A stretch of DNA of 14,447 nucleotides, taken from the NCBI GenBank assembly GCA_017391545.1, contig JAFOYD010000161.1, positions 1 through 14,447 on the forward strand, in the 5' to 3' direction. The notes under the pieces were generated by a model. That model was not told the origin of the DNA, searched no databases, and worked only from the letters and a program-made list of their open reading frames with translations. Positions 6,798 through 12,539 of the stretch are shown piece by piece (the first letter of the stretch is position 1; the number at the start of each line of letters is the position of its first letter). Position numbers and translations under genes: made by a program. Source of the DNA: Lachnospiraceae bacterium (GTDB lineage: Bacteria; Bacillota; Clostridia; Lachnospirales; Lachnospiraceae).

Positions 6798-6952
6798 GGT
6801 TAACAAATTATGTAACATTATAAACATTCGTTAGCTACAGCGAGGATTTCTGACGAAGCATTCGGGAAAGCAGACAAGCAAGATGACCAAGGTGTTTCGT
6901 GACAGGTCCTTAGCAAAGTGCTAACAAATAGGAGTATGAAAGGATTACGAAT
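6798..6952 (+). promoter_or_regulatory. Structured 5' leader of the lipoprotein gene, possible riboswitch-like element
   Basis: GCTAAC (6920-6925) can pair either with the distant GTTAGC (6830-6835), closing a domain of about 96 nt, or with the adjacent TTAGC (6910-6914) in a local hairpin with loop AAAGT. These pairings exclude each other. Inside, GACC/GGTC (6885-6888, 6905-6908) with TGT/ACA forms another hairpin. The switchable segment ends shortly before the ribosome binding site AAAGGA (6939-6944). There is no U run, so any control would be at translation. It matches no riboswitch class I can recall. Confidence 0.4.
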
Positions 6953-7597
6953 ATGAGGAAAGTGAAAATTTTACTAATCAGTCTGGCGGTGGCTGGTGTG
7001 ATGGCTGGCTGTGGCAAAGAGGCTGACAGTACAGAGGTGAATGCAACAGAGGTGCAGAGTACAGTGGAGGAGATGTCATCAACTGCAGTTTCAGAAGTAG
7101 AAGTTGCAAGTGAGACAGCACCAACAGAAATCGCTACGGAGCCTGTGGCACAGACAGCATCACCGGAGGATGAGGTCTACAATTATGGAATGCTCTGTGG
7201 TCTGGGAATTAATCAGGACGATGCCAAGATTGCAGCGGCATATATGAGTGGAATCTCCTATGGAAGAATTACTTCTACAGAGCGGATTGAATTAACTGGC
7301 AACACATATATAGAGCTTAAAAATAATGAAGCAGTGGTTTTGTATCTCTATATAGCATCAGGCTATAGAATTACGGAAATCACAGACTTTAATCTTCATA
7401 CGTTGATCACAATAACTGATGATAGCGACTCAAAGCAGGAAGAACAGAAGCCTTCTGATAGTTCAAACACTGATAATAGTAATAGTTCTACAAGTCAATC
7501 TTCAAATGGTTCATCTGTTCCGTTTGATTTTAGTGCGGGTGAACCAAATTATGCACCATCTGGATTTTTTGAACAAGGTTCATACCAGCCACAATAG
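6953..7597 (+). CDS. Putative lipoprotein of unknown function
   Basis: A 214-residue exported lipoprotein; I do not recognise the family. The signal peptide MRKVKILLISLAVAGVMAGC ends in a clear lipobox (VMAGC, Cys20 lipidated), so the mature protein is anchored to the outside of the membrane. Residues about 21-73 are a Thr/Ser/Glu/Val-rich, presumably disordered spacer. Residues about 74-150 (from EVYNYGMLCGLGINQDDAKIA to the TLITIT region) look like a small folded domain with helices followed by beta strands. Residues about 151-214 are rich in Ser, Asn, Gln and Asp and end in a Pro/Gly/Tyr/Phe tail. It is transcribed alone, between its own promoter and a terminator. The ATG at 6953 has AAAGGA 8 bases upstream. 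Such spacers often reach through the peptidoglycan; a cell-surface binding role is only a guess. Confidence 0.8.
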   Translation: MRKVKILLISLAVAGVMAGCGKEADSTEVNATEVQSTVEEMSSTAVSEVEVASETAPTEIATEPVAQTASPEDEVYNYGMLCGLGINQDDAKIAAAYMSGISYGRITSTERIELTGNTYIELKNNEAVVLYLYIASGYRITEITDFNLHTLITITDDSDSKQEEQKPSDSSNTDNSNSSTSQSSNGSSVPFDFSAGEPNYAPSGFFEQGSYQPQ

Positions 7598-7685
7598 GTA
7601 TTGCCACACATCAAGTGTTCTTACAAAGCTTTTATATAGATAGCAACTGTGGCATGATAGCAGTTCATTATCAAAACAGAATTAG

Positions 7686-7731
7686 AAAACGGCAGGAAAC
7701 CTTATTTTAATAAGCGTTTCTGCCGTTTTTT
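7686..7731 (+). terminator. Rho-independent terminator after the lipoprotein gene
   Basis: A long stem: AAAACGGCAG-G-AAAC (7687-7700) pairs with GTTTCTGCCGTTTT (7715-7729), with an inner CTTAT/ATAAG stem, followed by a six-T run (7726-7731). Confidence 0.9.
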
Positions 7732-7759
7732 GTATTTCAGCTTTACAGTACACAGAAGA

Positions 7760-7838
7760 ATAACTGTCCTATTCGATTGGAAGGCTGACGGAGAATGAAG
7801 ATTCGCAGTCCGTGCCTGACAATGAATAGGACGGTTAT
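7760..7838. repeat. Long imperfect palindrome between convergent genes
   Basis: Arms of 15 bases (7760-7774 and 7824-7838) match except for one T-G pair. Inside, GGC-TG-ACGGA (7783-7792) pairs with TCCGTGCC (7808-7815), and GAAT-GAAG-ATTC (7793-7804) forms the tip. The one outer mismatch is a stable U-G only in plus-strand RNA, which favours folding of a plus-sense transcript. There is no T run on either side, so it is not an ordinary terminator. Its nature is unknown: small RNA, miniature element or transcript 3' end. Confidence 0.6.
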
Positions 7839-7856
7839 ACTTCGTCCGCACATGTA

Positions 7857-8777
7857 TTACGCATTTGCCAGCGCAGAGAGCTCCGCCAACAGCTTTGGCA
7901 GCTCCTCCGTCATGTTATCATCCGTAAACTGGCAGGTACCGACCTTCCTGTGACCGCCACCGCCATACTTGAGCATCAGCTTGCCGACATCGACATTAGA
8001 GGTCTTGTTTAAGATGCTGTAACCACAGGCAGCACTGCAGCCTGCGCCTCCGCGGCCACTCACGATCCATGCAGAAATATTCTGCTCCGGATACATGCTG
8101 TAAATGAGGAAACGGTTTCCAGAGTAAATCGGGTCTACACCCCGCAAATCTGAGATAATCAGGTTTCCATCGATGCGTGTATATTTCTTGACCATCTCCA
8201 TAAATTTCTCATTCTGCTCATAGTAGACTTCAATACGCTCCTTCACATCAGGGAGTGCAAGAATTTCTTCTGTAGTCATGGTGCGGCATGCATCAATGAG
8301 CTTCTCCATAAGCTGGTAATTGGAGATCGTGAAGTTCCGCCAACGGCCAAGACCTGTGCGGGGATCCATCAGAAAGCCCACAAGAATCCAGCCTGTTGGG
8401 TGTTGAATCTCATCAATCGTGAGGTTGCCGGAGTCCACCTTGTCAACAGCCTCCATCATATCATCAAACTGTGGAAAACGTTCTCTTCCACCATAATACT
8501 CGTATATAATACGTGCACAGGAAGGTGTGATACGACTTTCACCCTTGTACTTTCCTTCCAGCTCCAGGCGCTCATGCTCACTTGAATGGTGATCGAACCA
8601 TAAGCCACACCCTTCTACGAAAGGAACATTCGCAAGGCAGTCATCCTCTGTTACTTCCACTAAGCCATCCTGTAAGTCCTTTGGATGTGCAAATTTCCAG
8701 TGATCAATAATTCCTGCCTCTTTTAAAAGCGCACCACAGGCAAGACCATCAAAATCAGAACGTGTAATTAATCTCAT
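7857..8777 (-). CDS. DHH/DHHA1-family phosphoesterase (NrnB/exopolyphosphatase-like)
   Basis: A cytosolic metal-dependent phosphoesterase of 306 residues. The DHH domain has the first metal motif RSDFDGLACG (Asp8, Asp10), the signature FDHHSSE (Asp62-His63-His64) and a further Asp motif AVDKVDSGN (112-118). The C-terminal DHHA1 domain has the glycine-rich GGGGHRKVGTCQF (272-284) used to bind substrate phosphate. Members cut short RNAs (NrnA/NrnB), cyclic-dinucleotide products such as pApA or pGpG, or polyphosphate; the RSDxDG form resembles NrnB more than NrnA. Substrate cannot be fixed from sequence. Because c-di-GMP enzymes lie nearby, pGpG removal is an attractive but unproven role. The ATG has AGGAGG just upstream on the minus strand. 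The gene is single, convergent with the lipoprotein gene and divergent from the glycosylase operon. Confidence 0.9.
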   Translation of the reverse strand: MRLITRSDFDGLACGALLKEAGIIDHWKFAHPKDLQDGLVEVTEDDCLANVPFVEGCGLWFDHHSSEHERLELEGKYKGESRITPSCARIIYEYYGGRERFPQFDDMMEAVDKVDSGNLTIDEIQHPTGWILVGFLMDPRTGLGRWRNFTISNYQLMEKLIDACRTMTTEEILALPDVKERIEVYYEQNEKFMEMVKKYTRIDGNLIISDLRGVDPIYSGNRFLIYSMYPEQNISAWIVSGRGGAGCSAACGYSILNKTSNVDVGKLMLKYGGGGHRKVGTCQFTDDNMTEELPKLLAELSALANA

Positions 8778-8831
8778 ATCGTCCTCCTATAATTTAGCAT
8801 GAATCTGAAAAAGAAAAAACTTATTAATAAT

Positions 8832-8860
8832 ATTATAGTGGAAAAGTGAAAATTTTTCAA
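8832..8860 (-). promoter_or_regulatory. Promoter of the DHH phosphoesterase gene
   Basis: On the minus strand, TTGAAA (8860-8855), 17 bases, perfect TATAAT (8837-8832). An A/T palindrome ATAATATTAT (8827-8836) overlaps the -10 and part of it resembles a PerR/Fur-type box, though A/T richness makes chance likely. Confidence 0.75.
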
Positions 8861-8868
8861 CTATTTTA

Positions 8869-8896
8869 AATAATTCAATAAAAAAACTGAATTATT
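8869..8896. promoter_or_regulatory. Inverted repeat between divergent promoters
   Basis: AATAATTCA (8869-8877) and TGAATTATT (8888-8896) are perfect inverted copies separated by 10 bases. They lie between the -35 boxes of the minus-strand phosphoesterase and the plus-strand glycosylase operon, a position suited to a shared regulator. Confidence 0.45.
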
Positions 8897-8904
8897 AATT
8901 GCGA

Positions 8905-8934
8905 TTGCAGTAAAAACAGGGTATCTGTTATGAT
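8905..8934 (+). promoter_or_regulatory. Candidate promoter of the glycosylase/Fur-Nudix operon
   Basis: TTGCAG (8905-8910), 18 bases, TATGAT (8929-8934). The -10 is good (5 of 6) and the -35 weak. Confidence 0.5.
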
Positions 8935-8954
8935 AGACACAGGAGATTATAGCG

Positions 8955-9508
8955 ATGATGAAGAAAAAAGAAACGGAAAAGCTGCAATATGAACATGTGA
9001 CACATACCTTCGGGCCAGTGTACGATCACAATTCAAAAATCCTGATCCTTGGTTCCATGCCGTCCGTGAAGTCGAGGGAGCAGAATTTTTACTACGGACA
9101 TCCCCAGAACCGGTTCTGGAAGTCATGGCGGCGGTCACATCGGAGAGCGTACCGGACACCATTGAAGAGAAACGGTCATTTTTGCTCAGGAACAGGGTGG
9201 CATTGTGGGATGTGATCGAATCCTGTGATATCATCGGCTCGTCAGACAGCAGTATCAGAAATGTCAAAGAAAATGACATGCGTGTCATTTTGGATGCGGC
9301 TGATATACAGGCGATTTTTGTAAATGGCGGCAAGGCATATGAACTTTTTGTGCGGTATTGCTCATCATATCTTGCTGGAGACAAGAAAACGAAACTGATT
9401 AGGTTGCCTTCGACAAGCCCTGCAAATGCAGCGTGGTCCCTTGACAGACTGACAGGAACATGGGAAAATGAACTATCGGCCTATTTAACTACTGGGAGAA
9501 TAAAGTAA
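8955..9508 (+). pseudogene. Hypoxanthine/uracil-DNA glycosylase family gene, frameshifted
   Basis: Two frames together spell one protein of about 184 residues of the uracil-DNA-glycosylase superfamily, closest by eye to DNA-deoxyinosine (hypoxanthine) glycosylases, which remove deaminated adenine from DNA. The first frame has ILILGSMPSVKSREQNFYYGHPQNRFWK, with the family's GSMP active-site loop and YYGHPQNRFW motif. The second continues VMAAVTSE, LWDVIESCDIIGSSDSSI, AIFVNGGKAYELF and the late motif LPSTSPANAAWS. The break is at about 9120-9123: TGGAAGTCATG would read W-K-V-M with one more G. The start ATG at 8955 has AGGAG (8941-8945). The stop overlaps the Fur-Nudix ATG by one base (TAATG), so the two are coupled. 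The downstream frame is clean, so the lesion is recent or a consensus error. As written, no active enzyme would be made. Confidence 0.8.
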
Positions 9509-10464
9509 TGCAAAACAATCAGCAACAGAAGAAATACCGAACAAAGAGTAAGGATGCCATCATGGAGTATCTGGCGCTGCACAAGGAGCACAGCTTCAGT
9601 GCCTATGATGTCAATGAATATATGCAGTCCAATGGGATACAGGTCAATCTGACTACGATCTACAGGAATCTGGACAAGCTTACAGAGAGTGGCGAGATCA
9701 TGAAGTACAAGACGGCGGAGGATGAATTCTGTCGTTACCAGTGCGCCAAACCCCATGCGCACTGCCATGAGCATATTCATATGCAGTGCAGAGAGTGTGG
9801 CAAAATTCTTCATATGGAATGTCATTTTATGGAGGAGATCACAAAGCATCTGTATGAACACCACCGATTTTCGCTGGAGTGTTCAGGTTCGGTGCTTATG
9901 GGATTGTGTGAAAATTGCAGCCGGAAGGCTGATCAGAAGATGATTACGGAGGATAATACAATGGAAATGTGGGACATCTATGATGCAGACAAGAAGCGTA
10001 CAGGACGCACGATGAAGAAAAATGACTGGAATTTAAAGGAAGGAGAATACCATCTGACAGTGCTTGGTGTGGTGGCACGTCCTGACGGTAAGTTTCTGAT
10101 TACCAAGCGTGTGATGACAAAGGCGTGGGCTCCGGGCTGGTGGGAGGTATCAGGCGGTGCCGCACAGGCAGGAGAAGATTCCAAGGATGCAGTATTGAGA
10201 GAAATCAGGGAGGAGACAGGTCTTGACGTGTCAGGCTGGGACGGCGGATACCTTTTCAGCTACAAGAGAGAGAATCCTGATGAGGGAGATAACTATTTTG
10301 TAGATATCTATCGCTTCATGTCTGATTTTGACGAGAATGATATCCATCTGCAGGAGGAGGAGACAGACGGATACATGCTGGCAACACTGGATGAAATCAA
10401 GGAATTTGCAAAGCAAGGCATCTTTCTCCACTACGAAAGTATGAAGAAAGCATTTGAAATGTAA
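9508..10464 (+). CDS. Fur-family regulator fused in frame to a Nudix hydrolase
   Basis: A 318-residue protein with two complete domains. Residues about 1-145 are a Fur/PerR/Zur-type repressor: winged helix with recognition helix LTTIYRNLDKL (48-58), a His-rich metal region HAHCHEHIH (83-91), and the structural zinc site CREC (94-97) and CENC (134-137). Residues about 152-318 are a Nudix hydrolase of the kind starting MWDIYDADKKRTGR, with a perfect Nudix box from Gly217 through Glu223 to REIREETGL (231-239). Such enzymes hydrolyse nucleoside diphosphate derivatives; the substrate is unknown. GGAGG (9948-9952) lies 8 bases before an in-frame ATG (9961, Met152), so a separate Nudix protein could also be made. 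The gene overlaps the glycosylase stop by one base, with GGGAGA as its site. The context suggests stress-linked nucleotide and base repair. Which metal or oxidant the Fur domain senses is not visible. Confidence 0.85.
   Translation: MQNNQQQKKYRTKSKDAIMEYLALHKEHSFSAYDVNEYMQSNGIQVNLTTIYRNLDKLTESGEIMKYKTAEDEFCRYQCAKPHAHCHEHIHMQCRECGKILHMECHFMEEITKHLYEHHRFSLECSGSVLMGLCENCSRKADQKMITEDNTMEMWDIYDADKKRTGRTMKKNDWNLKEGEYHLTVLGVVARPDGKFLITKRVMTKAWAPGWWEVSGGAAQAGEDSKDAVLREIREETGLDVSGWDGGYLFSYKRENPDEGDNYFVDIYRFMSDFDENDIHLQEEETDGYMLATLDEIKEFAKQGIFLHYESMKKAFEM
9948..9963 (+). promoter_or_regulatory. Internal ribosome binding site and ATG for a separate Nudix product
   Basis: GGAGG (9948-9952), spacer ATAATACA, ATG (9961-9963), in frame with the fusion and exactly at the start of the Nudix domain. 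Spacing is optimal for initiation. Confidence 0.6.
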
Positions 10465-10470
10465 AGATAA

Positions 10471-10519
10471 AAGTCTCTGCAAGATATCGAACAGTTTGAT
10501 GTCTTACAGGGGCTTTTTT
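10471..10519 (+). terminator. Rho-independent terminator after Fur-Nudix
   Basis: AAGTCTCTGCAAG (10471-10483) pairs with CTTACAGGGGCTT (10503-10515) with two G-U pairs and one mismatch; the inner part also pairs; a six-T run (10514-10519) follows. Confidence 0.85.
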
Positions 10520-10571
10520 GCACCATATAAGATAATTTGTACTCGATTTGTGTACATTTGCCAAGTTGGGG

Positions 10572-10601
10572 TTGTGTTTTCAGATAATATTGCGCTATAA
10601 T
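10572..10601 (+). promoter_or_regulatory. Promoter of the c-di-GMP operon
   Basis: TTGTGT (10572-10577), 18 bases, perfect TATAAT (10596-10601); a second TATAAT lies at 10605-10610. Upstream, TGTAC-N9-GTACA (10538-10556) is a possible operator. Confidence 0.65.
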
Positions 10602-10652
10602 GGATATAATGAGATGAAATTAAATGAGTTCCTCTGCAAGGGAGATTGATAT

Positions 10653-12539
10653 ATGAAAAGAGTGGCATTATTTTCGGATGGATGGAAAAGACTGATTACA
10701 TACGCATGGGTAGACGGAATGATGAGATTTATATCCGAGAATGAGGCGGATATATGCCTTTATCAATATAACTGTCATGGCAACTGGAGCCTTGATGAGA
10801 AACACAATCAGGGGGAATACAATATTTTTGCATTGCCGAATCTGTCGTATTTTGATGGTATTGTTATGGATTGCACAAATATTCTGGATCGGCGCTATTT
10901 TGACTGGTTAGTGGATCGGATACGCAAGGCAGATAAGCCTACGATTAGTATTGGAGATTATGTTGAAGGTTTTTATTATGTAGGAATAGATAATAAGAAA
11001 TCTATAACAGATATCATGGAACATCTGTATGAACGGCACAATTGTAAGAGCTATGTGTATGCGGGGGGACCAAAGGAGAACTATGAGAATGAACTTAGGG
11101 TAGAGGCTTATCTGGAGTGCCTTGACAGATTTGGACTGCCGAGAGAAAGTAATCCTGTATGGTATGGTGATTATGATTTTTCTACCGGTGTACGGTATTT
11201 CGAGCAATACATCAAAAAATTTGAAGGCAGGATGGCCAAGTTCCCGGATGTATTTGTCTGTGCAAATGACAATATCGCATCGGGGCTTTGCTACAAGGCG
11301 CAGCAATGTGGATATCAAATACCACGCGACTTTAAGGTGACAGGATTTGACAATCTTGATAAGGCAATATACTTTGAACCGCAGATTACGACAGTAGCGC
11401 ATTTGAGAGAAGATATTGGCAAAAAGACCATGGAAATCCTGGCAGCTCTATGGGAAGGCAAAACGGTGGAAACGAATTGCTTTATGCGCTCGAAATGTAT
11501 CTTTACAGAGAGCTGCGGATGTCCGAACAGTGGACTGTTAGATTATAGAAATTATGCAAAGAGCCAGATTATCTCATCAGTCGAAAAACTAAGGAGCGAA
11601 GAACTGCTGATTAAGTTCGAAAGCAATATTATCAAGTGTGACAGCTTTGAAGAAGTATTCAGACATACAGCAGAATATTTTGCGGAACTTGCATGTGATG
11701 GCTTTTCTGTTATCGTTGACAGGAGGCTGTTTGAGGGTTCTGATGAGAGTACGTTTTGGACAAAAGGCTATGACTGGGATAATATGGTGGTAGCATATGC
11801 GTCAGATGAAAAGAAAATACTTGATATCAAGGATGTGAATGAACTGATCAGATATCTTGACAGCTGTGGCAGAGGGAGCGCATATATGTTTTCACCGATT
11901 CATTTCAGGGAAAAAACAGTGGGCTACAGTATTTTAAAAAACGGAAAGTTTCTATATGACAATCCTTATTTTTATGATATCCATAGCACGATTACGAAGA
12001 CTCTGGAAATGCTTTACAAGAATCTACAATTAAGAAATGCCAATAAACAGCTGCGCCAGATTTATAACAAAGATCAGCTCACAGGGCTTTATAACCGTAT
12101 CGCTTATACGGAGATGATCGAACCGGAGTATCACAAATATAAAGCAGACAATAAACGGTGCGTGTTTGCATTTGTGGATGCGGATGATTTTAAACAGATC
12201 AATGATATTTATGGGCATGAAAAGGGCGACATGATCCTTAGGAAAATCGCCAGTGTGCTTTTGGAAAAATGCCCAAAGGACGGCTATGTATATCGATATG
12301 GTGGAGATGAGTTTATCGCATTTTTCCCTACAGAGGAAGAAACAGCGGCAGAAGCATTCAGAGAATCGGTGGAATCAGTGCTGAAAGAGGATAAGATCAG
12401 TGTCAGCATTGGTGTTACAGTTACTGATCCGGAATCAGATATGATTTTTGATGATTATCTCAGAATGGCAGATAAGGATATGTACAGGGTAAAATCGGTC
12501 AAGAAGAAAGGTAAGACCGGAAAGGGGATAGAATCGTGA
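10653..12539 (+). CDS. Diguanylate cyclase with LacI-type ligand-binding domain
   Basis: A cytosolic enzyme of 628 residues predicted to make c-di-GMP from two GTP. Residues about 1-285 match the periplasmic-binding-protein-like effector domain of LacI/GalR repressors (FDGIVMDCTN, PTISIGDYVEGFYYVGIDN, FVCANDNIASGLCYKA, VTGFDN, PQITTVAHLREDIG) but lack both a DNA-binding HTH and a signal peptide. A short Cys motif SCGCP (287-291) follows. Residues about 300-455 are a GAF-like linker region, then a coil. GGDEF spans about 465-620 with DQLTGLYNR, FVDADDFKQINDIYGHEKGD and an intact RYGGDEF (548-554). The inhibitory I-site is not intact: CPKD replaces RxxD and the spacing is one residue longer. 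AAGGGAG (10638-10644) marks the start. The stop overlaps the next gene's GTG (GTGA), giving a coupled cyclase-phosphodiesterase pair. The likely input is an intracellular sugar-like ligand, which is inferred. Confidence 0.92.
   Translation: MKRVALFSDGWKRLITYAWVDGMMRFISENEADICLYQYNCHGNWSLDEKHNQGEYNIFALPNLSYFDGIVMDCTNILDRRYFDWLVDRIRKADKPTISIGDYVEGFYYVGIDNKKSITDIMEHLYERHNCKSYVYAGGPKENYENELRVEAYLECLDRFGLPRESNPVWYGDYDFSTGVRYFEQYIKKFEGRMAKFPDVFVCANDNIASGLCYKAQQCGYQIPRDFKVTGFDNLDKAIYFEPQITTVAHLREDIGKKTMEILAALWEGKTVETNCFMRSKCIFTESCGCPNSGLLDYRNYAKSQIISSVEKLRSEELLIKFESNIIKCDSFEEVFRHTAEYFAELACDGFSVIVDRRLFEGSDESTFWTKGYDWDNMVVAYASDEKKILDIKDVNELIRYLDSCGRGSAYMFSPIHFREKTVGYSILKNGKFLYDNPYFYDIHSTITKTLEMLYKNLQLRNANKQLRQIYNKDQLTGLYNRIAYTEMIEPEYHKYKADNKRCVFAFVDADDFKQINDIYGHEKGDMILRKIASVLLEKCPKDGYVYRYGGDEFIAFFPTEEETAAEAFRESVESVLKEDKISVSIGVTVTDPESDMIFDDYLRMADKDMYRVKSVKKKGKTGKGIES

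Noticed and set aside
6798..6952. Known c-di-GMP, c-di-AMP or other riboswitch
   Set aside because: Core sequences of the classes I can recall (for example the GEMM and ydaO cores) are absent, so only an unclassified structured leader is claimed.
7760..7838. Integron attC site
   Set aside because: The outer arms do not carry the GTTRRRY/RYYYAAC core (GTTATAC breaks it), no integrase or cassette array is near, and pairing is too complete.
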